From: an uncultured Ectothiorhodospiraceae bacterium | GTDB lineage: Bacteria; Pseudomonadota; Gammaproteobacteria; UBA9214 | DNA length: 64,000 nucleotides | Reading direction: 5' to 3' | NCBI GenBank assembly: GCA_947258545.1 | Contig: CAMYJI010000005.1 | Location: 28,796-92,795 of the forward strand | Shown here: positions 7,646-16,217 of the stretch, piece after piece | Position numbering within the stretch: the stretch's first letter is position 1 | Layout of the letters: each line of letters opens with the position of its first letter | Translations under genes and position numbers: made by a program | The notes under the pieces: generated by a model | What the model saw: the letters and a program-made list of their open reading frames with translations, nothing else | Database searches by the model: none | What the model was told of the DNA's origin: nothing

Positions 7646-7868
7646 TTACTCTTGTAGATCGGGTCAAGCTCGGTTGAACCGCCGTTGGTCGCCACCAGTA
7701 GAATTGTTGGGTCCGTCGCTTGCGCTCCTTGACCCAACCTACGTTCTAATGTGTTCGCGCCTGCACCCGATTAATCACCGGGCATAAACGAGGCGCTCCT
7801 ACAATACAATTGAATTTCGTGGGTTCTGTGGCTATTCCCCGCAGATTGAATAATGACCGTTGTCCGGT
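7646..7868. repeat. Repeats between the retropepsin and SYLF genes
   Basis: GTTGGGTCCGTCGCTTGCGC and CTTGACCCAACCTACG (about 7706-7745) form one copy of the TTGGGT/ACCCAACC element. An almost identical copy lies at about 8570-8608. A 47-bp element copy (CGCCTGCACCCGATTAATCA to GGCGCTCCTACA) occupies about 7753-7801. Confidence 0.75.
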
Positions 7869-8438
7869 TTACTTCCTGATCCTGGTGAACTTCGATCCCT
7901 CGAGCGTGAGGTTGTACATCAGGCCCTTGTTGCTGAACACGAAACCGGCGATGGGATCCTTGATGTCCACCGTGTTGATGTCCTCGCCGACGCCCCACTT
8001 GATCACCGCGACCGAGCCGTCCACACCGGCCTTCCAGCCGTCGCTTTGCCTGAATTTCTCGAGTGCCTTGCTGTCCAGGAACACCAGCACGACCGACTTG
8101 GACTGTGCGCCCAACTGGAAGCCGATTGAAGCCGCAACGGTGTTGTAGTACTCCACGGTCTTGCCGCCGATGCGCAGCGCACCCTCACCGTATTCCCCGC
8201 CGATACCAATACCGGCCTTGATGACGCTGGGAAACACCAGCACCCCCCTGGCGTTCTTGAGAAACAGCGGCCCGCCGGTAATCTCGTTCCTGAATCGTTC
8301 CAGCGTGGCATCGACGCCGATATTGATCTCCTGGGAAGAAGCGGCGACAGCAGTTCCGCTCATGGCAAGACTCGTCCAAATCCAAAGGGCCATGGCAAAC
8401 AGGATCTGCCAACGTGGAAGTTTTCTGGATAAATTCAT
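7869..8438 (-). CDS. SYLF/Ysc84-domain lipid-binding protein, exported
   Basis: 189 residues. The N-terminal signal peptide ends at about MSGTAVAA (residues 1-33). The rest is a single SYLF domain: GPLFLKNARGVLVFPSVIKAGIGIGG, VEYYNTVAASIGFQLGAQSKS, VVLVFLDSKALEKFRQS, and DGSVAVIKWGVGEDINTVDIKDPIAGFVFSNKGLMYN split over the second half. In eukaryotes SYLF binds phosphoinositides and actin; in bacteria it is a periplasmic or outer-membrane-associated protein of unclear role. It stands alone between repeat clusters. Confidence 0.85.
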   Translation of the reverse strand: MNLSRKLPRWQILFAMALWIWTSLAMSGTAVAASSQEINIGVDATLERFRNEITGGPLFLKNARGVLVFPSVIKAGIGIGGEYGEGALRIGGKTVEYYNTVAASIGFQLGAQSKSVVLVFLDSKALEKFRQSDGWKAGVDGSVAVIKWGVGEDINTVDIKDPIAGFVFSNKGLMYNLTLEGSKFTRIRK

Positions 8439-8878
8439 AGCACTACTCCTGATGTCATTCTCGTTTGCACTGTCAAGCCTGCAGGTCGGATTGGCGCCAG
8501 CGTAATCCGACAGTGCGTCACGTCGGGTTACGGCGCTACGCGACTAACCTGACCCACTGGCTGTTGAATCGTTGGGTCCGTCGCTTGCGCTCCTTGACCC
8601 AACCTACGGTCCTACACGCCTAACCCGACCTGTTGGCTGATACCTGAATGATCGCGCCTGCACCCGATTAAGCGCCGGGCATAAACGAAGCGCTCCTACA
8701 CTTCACTTCTTACTTCTTACTCCTCACTTCTTACTTCTTACTTCTCACGTGTTTATCTTTACGTGTATTTCCGTGTGGTTCCGTGGCAATTCTTTCGCGC
8801 CCGCAGGGCACTCCTAAATTTACGTTTTACGTTTTACGTTTCACGCTTCACGCTTCACGCTTCACGCTTCACGTTTCC
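8439..8878. repeat. Dense repeat block including two heptamer arrays
   Basis: In order: a GCAGGTCGGATTGGCGCCAG element (about 8478-8560), a GTTGGGTCCGTCGCTTGCGC copy (8570-8608), and a 47-bp element (about 8651-8699). A heptamer array of ACTTCTT type follows (about 8704-8749). A decamer-like GTGGTTCCGTGGC lies at about 8772-8786. A pure eight-unit array changes from TTACGTT to TCACGCT to TCACGTT (8820-8875). The last array ends three bases before the stop of the next gene. No coding sequence is seen. Confidence 0.85.
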
Positions 8879-10285
8879 TCAGGCCTGCTTGTGGCAATCA
8901 AACAGCGCACGCTCCCTGATCAGACGGCCGACCTCTTCCGGGACCATCGCCTCCCAGCTCGAGTCACCGGCGCGCATCTTTGCGAGGATATCGCTTGAAT
9001 CATAGTCCAGATAATCCTGGTTGATGCCGGTCAGTGACCTGATCAAACCATTCTCCAGCAGGTATTCGTAGAGATGCCGCAAATGGGGCGCAACCTGCAA
9101 GTCATCTGCCGTCACCAAGCCACCGGTTCCGGGGTCCTTGCAGGGGCAGACGTAGAAACGCAGCTTGTTCTTGAACAACCGGCCAAACGCCTCGAGGATA
9201 CCGCCGGCCAGATCGTTGTAATAGCGTTCGTCGAGAATCTCCTTGAGGGTGGGAACCCCCATCGCGACCCCCACCGGCTTGTCCGTGTAGCGGTGCAGAT
9301 AACCGGCCAGGCGATAAAACTCGCCATAGTTTGATATCAGCACGTTCTTGCCCAGCATGCACAGGATGTCCGCACGCTGCAGAAAGTCCTCTATCTGGAT
9401 GTCGCTGCCGTCGGACAGGTTGCGCAAAGTCATCTCGCTAATCACCAGGGCGCACTCGTCACAGACCTCAGGTTCGTTAACAAACTCGGCCTGCGCCTTG
9501 TCCAGCAGGTTCATGGTCAGTTTGGTCGGCGGCCGGAAGCGGCTGCGCTCGATCAGGACCGCCTTCTTGTAGAGCATGTCGCCCGGTTGCACCACCTTGC
9601 CGTCGGCAGTGAACATCGCGGCATTGCTGGCGCCCTGCTGCACCAGCAGCAGCGCCATCAGGCGGTTGTCCACCTGGTCGAATACCGGCCCGCTGAAATC
9701 AAGCAGGTCGATTTCGAGATTGTCGATGGTCAGGTTGTCCAGCAGTGCCTCGAGCAGTTCGCGCGGATCGCTGTACAGGTGCAGGGCACCATAGATCAGG
9801 TTCACACCCAGCACACCGAGCGTGTCCTGGTCCTGGGCACTGTCCTGGCCGAGCAGACGCACATGGAGGACGACCTGCGAAGGGGCCTCGCGCGGCTGTG
9901 TTTGGAAACAGATACCCAGCCAGCCGTGTCCATCATCAGTATGGGAGTAACTGTGGACTGTGACCGAATTGGCAAAGGCAAAAAAAGTGGTCTCGGCACC
10001 ACGCGTCTCACCCAGTCGCTCGATCAGCAGCTTGTATTCATAATCCAGCATAGCCTCCAGGCGCTCGCGACTGACATAGCGCTTGCAGGGTCCGTAGATG
10101 GAATCGCTGAATTGCATATCATAGGCAGACATCGCCTTGGCGATGGTGCCGGCGGCACCACCGACCTTGAAAAACCAGCGCGCCGTTTCCTGACCCGCAC
10201 CGATCTCGGCGATGGTGCCGTACTTGCTGCGGTCCCTGTTGATCGTCAGGGCCTTCTCGTGGGCATCCGGCAGTTTTGGTTCCAT
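8879..10285 (-). CDS. Conserved protein of unknown function, 468 aa
   Basis: I recognise the sequence pattern as a conserved bacterial family (KYGTIAEIGAGQETARWFF, GGAAGTIAKAMSAYDM, YGPCKRYVSRERL near the N-terminus). Homologs carry conflicting automatic names, so I assign no function. The protein is soluble, with no signal peptide or membrane segment. Visible features are a possible metal or redox Cys set (CDECAL at mid-protein and YVCPCKD near residue 380), acidic stretches, and a C-terminal block LIRSLTGINQDYLDYDSSDI. Start ATG at 10285. It is 95 bp downstream of ptsP on the same strand and could be co-transcribed. Confidence 0.75.
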   Translation of the reverse strand: MEPKLPDAHEKALTINRDRSKYGTIAEIGAGQETARWFFKVGGAAGTIAKAMSAYDMQFSDSIYGPCKRYVSRERLEAMLDYEYKLLIERLGETRGAETTFFAFANSVTVHSYSHTDDGHGWLGICFQTQPREAPSQVVLHVRLLGQDSAQDQDTLGVLGVNLIYGALHLYSDPRELLEALLDNLTIDNLEIDLLDFSGPVFDQVDNRLMALLLVQQGASNAAMFTADGKVVQPGDMLYKKAVLIERSRFRPPTKLTMNLLDKAQAEFVNEPEVCDECALVISEMTLRNLSDGSDIQIEDFLQRADILCMLGKNVLISNYGEFYRLAGYLHRYTDKPVGVAMGVPTLKEILDERYYNDLAGGILEAFGRLFKNKLRFYVCPCKDPGTGGLVTADDLQVAPHLRHLYEYLLENGLIRSLTGINQDYLDYDSSDILAKMRAGDSSWEAMVPEEVGRLIRERALFDCHKQA

Positions 10286-10380
10286 TGCATTGTTCCTGTT
10301 GGCACGCGCACCCTGTTATGGCAACCGGGGAAGTTACCTAAAATATAGCTCCTGCGTCGATAAAAGCATCTGCGCGCCGG

Positions 10381-12648
10381 TCAATTTCCGGCACGTACCA
10401 GCCCGCCCAGGCCGGCCTGCTCAAGTACACCATTGAAAAGTTCCCGGATGGCGCGCGGATCTTCCATTTCCAGTGCCTGCTCCAGCAGCCCACGCGCCTC
10501 GCTTTGCGAGAAACTGCGGATCACCCACTTGATGCGCGGCAGGCTGCTGGCAGACATGCTCAGGCTGTCGACACCCAGCCCCAGCAGTGCCAGCACCGCG
10601 GCGGGATCACCCGCCATTTCACCACACACGCTTACCGGCTTGCCCAGCCGGTGGGCCCCATCCACGACCTGCTTCACGGCCTGTAGTACTGCCGGGTGCA
10701 GTGACTGGTAGAGATTCGCTACCCGGGTATTGTTACGGTCAACGGCAAGCAGGTACTGGGTCAGATCGTTTGTGCCAATAGAGAAAAAGTCAACCCGTGC
10801 CGCCATCGCCTTGACCTGGTAGACGGCCGAGGGCACCTCGATCATGATACCGACGGGCGGGCGGCGCACGGCCTCCCCCTCGTCGACCAGCTCGAGCATG
10901 GCCTTGGATATGAAGGTCATGGCCATATCCAGCTCGCTCACCGACGAGATCATGGGCAGCAGAATGGTCAGATTGTCCAGCCCGACGCTGGCGCGCAGCA
11001 TAGCGCGCAGCTGGGTGAGGAATATTTCCGGGTGGTCCAGTGTGATGCGGATCCCGCGCCAGCCCAGAAACGGGTTGTCTTCCTTGACCGGGAAATAGGA
11101 CAGCATCTTGTCGCCGCCCACATCAAGGGTACGCAGGGTCACCGGCCGGGGCGCAAATGCCTGCAGGGTCTTGCGGTAAAGACGTAATTGCTCATTCTCT
11201 CCCGGAAACTGTTCGCGCATCAGGAACGGAATTTCGGTACGGTAAAGCCCGACACCGTCACCCTCGCTGTACACCGGCGTTTCGATATCCGAAAACACCA
11301 GCCCGGTATTCAGGTAGAGCGGCATCGACACCCCGTCCGGCGTCTGCGAGGGTTGCCCGGCGATTTTCTTCAAACCCTCGGTGAGCGCGGACTCCTCCGC
11401 CTGCAGGCGGATGAATTCCTCGCGCACCAGCATGGACGGGTTGACAAATACATCGCCGCGATAGCCATCTGCAATCATGGTCTGGCCTTCCAGGCGGTTC
11501 ACTGGCAGGTCCTGGACACCCATGACCGCCGGCACACCCATGGAACGGGCAAGGATAGCAACGTGCGAGGAACTCGATCCGCTGGTGGAGACGATGCCGA
11601 CGAGTCTGTCGGCCGGGACCTCAGCGATCTGGCCCACGCTGATATCCTCGCCGACCAGCACGGTGTGAATATAAGCCGGCCGGCTGGCCGGCTGACCGGA
11701 CTGCATGTGTGTCAGGATCCGGCGCCCCAGATCACGGATATCACTGGCACGCTCACGCAGATAGGTATCCTCCATTTCCTCAAATACCTGCACATGCGCC
11801 GCGATGGTCTCGCGCAGGGCGCCCGGCGCCCAGTTTCCCGCCTGTATCCGTTCAACAGTCTCGCCCACGATGCTGTCACTGCCGAGCATCAGCACCAGGG
11901 CATCGAACAGGGCGAGCTCCTCGGCGGGCAGATGGGCTGACATCCGGTTGGCGTAGTCGCGTAAATCGTCCTGCACGGCGGCAACGGCCTCGTGAAAGGC
12001 CTGGATCTCTGCATCGATATCGATGGCCTTGCGGTCCGGGATGGCGTCCAGGTTTGCCGGCGGATACACCACCATGGCCTGGCCGATCGACACCCCGGGG
12101 GCACCCGGCAGCCCCCCGAGAGAGACCGAGACCTCGTCACTGGTCTCCAGCAGGTTGGAAATCTCGCCACTGGCCCCGGCATGGGTAATGGCGCCGGCCA
12201 GCTGTGCCGCCAGCGTCACCAGGAAGGCCTCTTCCTCGTCACCGAACTTGCGTGACTGCCGCTGCCGGACCACCAGCACCCCGAGCACCTTGCCGTGCTG
12301 GATAATGGGTACGCCGAGAAAACCATGGTAGGGCTGCTCACCGGTCTCGACAATAAACCGGTAGTTCGGATGGTTGGGGGCGTCATCCAGGTTCACGAGT
12401 TCTTCGCGCTTGGCCACCATGCCGACCAGGCCCTCACCCAGGTTGAGGCGTACCTTGCCGATGGCATCCTTGCGGAAGCCTTCCGTCGCCATCAACACAT
12501 GCTGTTTGTTCTCGGTATCGGTCAGGTAAACCGAGGCCACATCCACACCCACGTTCACGCGTACACGCCCGACAATGATGTCCAGCGCCTGCTGAAGATC
12601 ATGGGCCGCATTGACCTCCTGAATAATGCGTCGAAGGATATCGAGCAT
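10381..12648 (-). CDS. ptsP: PEP-protein phosphotransferase PtsP (enzyme I-Ntr)
   Basis: 755 residues, the usual length. An N-terminal GAF domain (about 1-160) is followed by the enzyme I modules. The swivelling domain has phospho-accepting His362 in GSSSSHVAILARSMGVPAV. The C-terminal PEP-binding barrel contains RTEIPFLMR, LRTLDVGGDK and the catalytic PVSVCGEMAGD. EI-Ntr autophosphorylates from PEP and feeds the PTS-Ntr chain (NPr, EIIA-Ntr) that links nitrogen and carbon status to regulation. As in many gammaproteobacteria it lies just downstream of rppH on the same strand (99 bp gap). Confidence 0.96.
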   Translation of the reverse strand: MLDILRRIIQEVNAAHDLQQALDIIVGRVRVNVGVDVASVYLTDTENKQHVLMATEGFRKDAIGKVRLNLGEGLVGMVAKREELVNLDDAPNHPNYRFIVETGEQPYHGFLGVPIIQHGKVLGVLVVRQRQSRKFGDEEEAFLVTLAAQLAGAITHAGASGEISNLLETSDEVSVSLGGLPGAPGVSIGQAMVVYPPANLDAIPDRKAIDIDAEIQAFHEAVAAVQDDLRDYANRMSAHLPAEELALFDALVLMLGSDSIVGETVERIQAGNWAPGALRETIAAHVQVFEEMEDTYLRERASDIRDLGRRILTHMQSGQPASRPAYIHTVLVGEDISVGQIAEVPADRLVGIVSTSGSSSSHVAILARSMGVPAVMGVQDLPVNRLEGQTMIADGYRGDVFVNPSMLVREEFIRLQAEESALTEGLKKIAGQPSQTPDGVSMPLYLNTGLVFSDIETPVYSEGDGVGLYRTEIPFLMREQFPGENEQLRLYRKTLQAFAPRPVTLRTLDVGGDKMLSYFPVKEDNPFLGWRGIRITLDHPEIFLTQLRAMLRASVGLDNLTILLPMISSVSELDMAMTFISKAMLELVDEGEAVRRPPVGIMIEVPSAVYQVKAMAARVDFFSIGTNDLTQYLLAVDRNNTRVANLYQSLHPAVLQAVKQVVDGAHRLGKPVSVCGEMAGDPAAVLALLGLGVDSLSMSASSLPRIKWVIRSFSQSEARGLLEQALEMEDPRAIRELFNGVLEQAGLGGLVRAGN

Positions 12649-12747
12649 GTACGCCTTTCCGCCTGTCTGTGGGTGGGCCGAGTGTTACACCGCCCTGCTC
12701 GTGCCCAAGGCCTGAATTTCGCTCTGAGTGCGGTTGAAATCCTGCTG

Positions 12748-13245
12748 TTAACGGGAGGCGTCGGGTAGCCCGTGGGGAAACAGCAGCGGTGCCAGTTCGT
12801 TCAGTGCTTTTTTATAAACATTGCGTTTGAAAGAAACCACCTCGTCCAGTGGCACCCAGTAATCGACCCAGCGCCAATGGTCGAACTCGGGCTGCTCGGT
12901 CCGGTCCAGGTGGACCTGGGCTTCGTCACACAGCAGACGCAACATAAACCAGACCTGCTTCTGACCGATACACAATGGTCGGCTGCTGCGCCGAATGAAT
13001 CTGCGCGGCAGGCGGTAGCGCAGCCAGCCGCGGGTCGAACCCAACAGCTCGACATGTTCGGGATACAGGCCAACCTCCTCGGCCAACTCCCGGTACATGG
13101 CCTCGGCCGGGGTCTCGTCGCTGCGTATGCCGCCCTGCGGGAACTGCCAGGCATCCTGACCGATGCGTCGCGCCCAAAGCAGCCGGCCTTTGCAATCAGA
13201 CAGAATGATCCCGACATTCGGTCTAAATCCATCCGGGTCAATCAC
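12748..13245 (-). CDS. rppH: RNA pyrophosphohydrolase RppH
   Basis: 165 residues. The Nudix box is [22 protein letters not shown] (shown in two parts: [13 protein letters not shown], then YRELAEEVG), preceded by AWQFPQ, the usual RppH context. The N-terminus [14 protein letters not shown] is typical. RppH removes pyrophosphate from the 5' triphosphate of mRNAs and so starts 5'-dependent decay. It is divergent from the HAD phosphatase gene and upstream of ptsP. Confidence 0.95.
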   Translation of the reverse strand: MIDPDGFRPNVGIILSDCKGRLLWARRIGQDAWQFPQGGIRSDETPAEAMYRELAEEVGLYPEHVELLGSTRGWLRYRLPRRFIRRSSRPLCIGQKQVWFMLRLLCDEAQVHLDRTEQPEFDHWRWVDYWVPLDEVVSFKRNVYKKALNELAPLLFPHGLPDASR

Positions 13246-13399
13246 TTACAGAACCTTCGATGCTTAAGCTAGATTAACAATCATTCTCCCATAGGCGGGC
13301 AATCGGAGCAAATCACCCCACGCCATTGCAACGGCGGCGGTTTTACCTTTGCAGCCCCACCCACTATCCTTGGCGGCGTTTTTCATCCGGGAGCGGACC

Positions 13400-14056
13400 G
13401 TGGGTATCGCACTCTTTGACCTCGATAACACCCTGATCGGCGGCGACAGCGACTACCTGTGGGGCTGTTTTCTCGCCGAGCGCGGCATCGTGGACGGGGA
13501 CTTCTACGAGCAGGAGAACCAGCGCTTCTATGACCAGTACAAGGTAGGTGAGCTGGACATCCATGAGTTTCTGCGCTTCCAGCTCAAGCCTCTCGCCGAG
13601 CATGACCTGGACACACTCAACCAGTGGCGCGAAGAGTACATCGAAGAAAAGATCCGGCCGATCCTGCTGTCAAAGGCACAGGCGTTGATCGAATCGCACA
13701 AGGCCCGGGGCGACACGCTGGTCATTATCACCGCCACCAACAGTTTCATTACCGGACCAATCGCCGGGCTCTATGGTGTCGAACATTTGCTGGCCACCGA
13801 ACCCGAGTTCATCGAAGGCCGCTATACAGGGAACGTCATCGACGTACCCTGTTTCCAGCATGGCAAGGTGGAGAAACTGGCCGGCTGGCTCGAGGAGAAT
13901 GGCGAGAACCTCGACACCAGCTGGTTCTACAGCGATTCCCATAATGACCTGCCGCTACTGAGCAAGGTCGCCTACCCAATTGCCGTCGACCCGGATGATA
14001 TTCTCCGCCAGCATGCCGCGGACCATGGTTGGCCGGTGATGAGCCTGAGAGACTAA
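13400..14056 (+). CDS. HAD-IB family hydrolase (phosphoserine phosphatase-like)
   Basis: 218 residues from GTG 13400, chosen because a GGAG lies six bases before it and the family begins with the first HAD motif. Motif I is LFDLDNTLIGGDSD (nucleophile D and the +2 D). Motif II is ITATNSF, motif III is the Lys in HGKVEKL, and motif IV is YSDSHNDLPLL. The helical cap between motifs I and II fits the IB subclass. Members of this subgroup hydrolyse small phosphomonoesters; the substrate is unknown. It precedes btuC by 40 bp on the same strand and may share its transcript. Confidence 0.88.
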   Translation: MGIALFDLDNTLIGGDSDYLWGCFLAERGIVDGDFYEQENQRFYDQYKVGELDIHEFLRFQLKPLAEHDLDTLNQWREEYIEEKIRPILLSKAQALIESHKARGDTLVIITATNSFITGPIAGLYGVEHLLATEPEFIEGRYTGNVIDVPCFQHGKVEKLAGWLEENGENLDTSWFYSDSHNDLPLLSKVAYPIAVDPDDILRQHAADHGWPVMSLRD

Positions 14057-14096
14057 GGGCGTGCACTGCCTGACCGGCGCCTGAGGCACACACGCA

Positions 14097-15083
14097 ATGC
14101 GCCCGCCATTCCTCTTTAGTGCACTACTGGCACTGACCCTTGCCGGCTTTGCCTGCAGCCTGACGAGCGGCAGTATCGACATCGGCTGGCGCGAACTGGT
14201 CGCGGCCCTGTTCGATACAGACCCGGGCCTCCATGCCCGGGTCATTCTCGAATTGCGCTGGCCACGCGCCGCCGCGGCCTTTGTCACCGGCGCCCTGCTT
14301 GCGCTGGCCGGGGCATTGATGCAGGTGCTGTTGCGCAATCCCCTGGCCGACCCCTATGTCCTCGGGATCTCCGGCGGCGCGGCCACCGGCGCCCTGCTGA
14401 CCCTGTTATTCGGGCTTGGTGGCTTGTGGCTGCACGGGGCCGCCTTCAGCGGCGCCCTGCTGTCGATGCTGATCGTGTTCGGCCTGGCGCACGGCCGCGG
14501 CAGCTGGACCATCAACCGCCTGTTGCTGACCGGCATCGTCATCGCCGCGGGCTGGGGTGCGGTCATCGGTTTCCTGCTGGCGCTCAGCCCCGAGCAGAAC
14601 CTGCGCGGCATGCTGTTCTGGCTGATGGGCGACCTGGCTTATGTCGACACGCCGCTGACAGGTTTCGTCATCCTGCTCGCCGGCCTGCTGATCGCGCTTG
14701 TCATGGGCCGTTCGCTCAACATCCTCGCGCACGGCGAGCTGGCCGCGGCAACACTCGGCGTGCCGGTCGCGACCTTGCGCCGCCTTATCTATGTACTGGC
14801 ATCCGTATTGACCGCTGCCGCGGTCACCATGGCCGGTAGCATCGGCTTCGTCGGCCTGGTGGTGCCGCACATGCTGCGCCTGCAGGGAGTACGCGACCAC
14901 CGCCTGTTGCTGCCGGCGGCGGCCCTGCTGGGCGGCAGCCTGCTGGTGATCGCCGACACCCTGGCGCGCACCCTGCTGGCACCGCGCCAGTTGCCGGTGG
15001 GCATCCTGACGGCACTGGTGGGCGTACCGGTGTTTCTGGTGCTGCTGTATCGCAGCCGCGACCTGCACGGCCGGGAGGGCTGA
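14097..15083 (+). CDS. btuC: Vitamin B12-type ABC transporter permease (FecCD/BtuC family)
   Basis: 328 residues with about ten hydrophobic helices. Family marks are LRWPRAAAAFVTGALLALAG, MQVLLRNPLADPYVLGISGG, and the cytoplasmic coupling region LGVPVATLRRL before GFVGLVVPHMLR. BtuC and FecC cannot be separated on these motifs alone. The assignment to B12 rests on the neighbours: an ATPase six bases downstream, then a cobalamin riboswitch and a BtuB-like receptor. BtuC moves cobalamin across the inner membrane, taking it from BtuF. Confidence 0.88.
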   Translation: MRPPFLFSALLALTLAGFACSLTSGSIDIGWRELVAALFDTDPGLHARVILELRWPRAAAAFVTGALLALAGALMQVLLRNPLADPYVLGISGGAATGALLTLLFGLGGLWLHGAAFSGALLSMLIVFGLAHGRGSWTINRLLLTGIVIAAGWGAVIGFLLALSPEQNLRGMLFWLMGDLAYVDTPLTGFVILLAGLLIALVMGRSLNILAHGELAAATLGVPVATLRRLIYVLASVLTAAAVTMAGSIGFVGLVVPHMLRLQGVRDHRLLLPAAALLGGSLLVIADTLARTLLAPRQLPVGILTALVGVPVFLVLLYRSRDLHGREG

Positions 15084-15089
15084 ACGGCC

Positions 15090-15857
15090 ATGGCACTGCT
15101 GGAAACATCACAGCTCGACATCCACATCGGCACCACCAGGGTCTGCCACCAGCTGGCCCTGCACCTCAACGCCGGTGAACGCTGGGCCATCCTCGGCCGC
15201 AACGGCGCCGGCAAGACCACCCTGCTGCATACGCTGGCAGGCCTGCGTCGTCCCGACAGCGGTGCGGTGAGGCTGGGTGGAAAACCAGTGGAAACCCTGC
15301 CCCGGCGACGCATCGCCCGGCAGGTCGGCGTCCTGTTGCAGGACCACCTGGATGCCTTCCCTGCCAGTGTCATGGAGACCGTGCTGATCGGGCGTCATCC
15401 CTACCTGGGGGCGCTGCAGTGGGAAGGCCCGGAGGACTACGCGCTTGCCCGCGCCGCACTGCTCGCCGTCGGACTGGACGAGATGGAGAACCGCAACGTG
15501 GCCACGCTCTCCGGGGGCGAACGCCGGCGCCTGGGCATCGCCACCCTGCTGACCCAGGACCCGGCACTGTGGTTGCTCGACGAACCCACCAATCACCTGG
15601 ACGTCCACCAGCAGATCCGCATCCTGGACCTGCTGCAATCCAGGTCACAGGCAGAACAGAAGACGCTGCTGCTGGTCATGCACGACCTCAACCTGGCCCT
15701 GCGCTATTGTGACCGCTTCCTGTTGCTGTTCGGCGCCGGCGAGACCGCCCAGGGCAGCGCGGACGAGGTGCTGACCCGACCGGTACTGGAACGCCTGTAC
15801 GGACACCCGATGCACGCCCTGGACGGCCCCAGGGGCCCGGTGTGGTTGCCGGAATAA
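15090..15857 (+). CDS. btuD: ABC transporter ATP-binding protein (BtuD/FecE type)
   Basis: 255 residues. Walker A is LGRNGAGKTTLL and the signature is LSGGERRRLGIA. Walker B is LWLLDEPTNHLD, followed by the switch His in VMHDLNLALRYCDR. The Q-loop lies in VGVLLQDHLDAFPASVMETV. It starts six bases after btuC, so the two are co-translated and should form the B12 importer with the BtuF-like protein at 20890-21795. The strong downstream riboswitch does not control it, because it lies upstream of that element. Confidence 0.9.
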   Translation: MALLETSQLDIHIGTTRVCHQLALHLNAGERWAILGRNGAGKTTLLHTLAGLRRPDSGAVRLGGKPVETLPRRRIARQVGVLLQDHLDAFPASVMETVLIGRHPYLGALQWEGPEDYALARAALLAVGLDEMENRNVATLSGGERRRLGIATLLTQDPALWLLDEPTNHLDVHQQIRILDLLQSRSQAEQKTLLLVMHDLNLALRYCDRFLLLFGAGETAQGSADEVLTRPVLERLYGHPMHALDGPRGPVWLPE

Positions 15858-15917
15858 GCACCGCGATCCACTTCCCGCCTTGACACCCCCGTGAGCGGGA
15901 CTTAAAGTCGTCCGCGC

Positions 15918-16110
15918 TTACAGGTGTCCCGCGGACAATTGTCCCAGGGATGAAACGGGAAGCCGGTGCGTCTGCTGATGACAATTCCGGCGCTGCCCCC
16001 GCAACGGTAAGCGAGACAGGGTGAGCCACAATGCCACTGCGCAAGACGCGGGAAGGCGGCACACCGGGGATTCATCCCTCTCGCAAGCCCGGAGACCGGC
16101 CTGGAGTATG
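15918..16110 (+). ncRNA. Cobalamin riboswitch
   Basis: The conserved aptamer blocks are in the right order: TTACAGGTGTCCCGCGG (about 15918), GGGAAGCCGGTG (15957-15968), the core GCTGCCCCCGCAACGGTAAG (about 15991-16011), and GCGGGAAGGCGGC (about 16048). The B12 box AAGCCCGGAGACCGGCCTGG ends at about 16104. Binding of adenosylcobalamin should shut down the downstream btuB-tonB-adenosyltransferase operon. A GACAG...CTGTC pair followed by ATTTT lies between the aptamer and the btuB start (about 16137-16171) and may be part of the expression platform. Confidence 0.95.
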
Positions 16111-16217
16111 ACTTGAACGTATCGCGGCGGGCGATGCAGACAGGAAGCACTCCACCTCCTCTCTGTCATTTTCCCTCGTCACCGTAAATAGCGCGGGTGT
16201 GCGCACTGGAGAAATTG

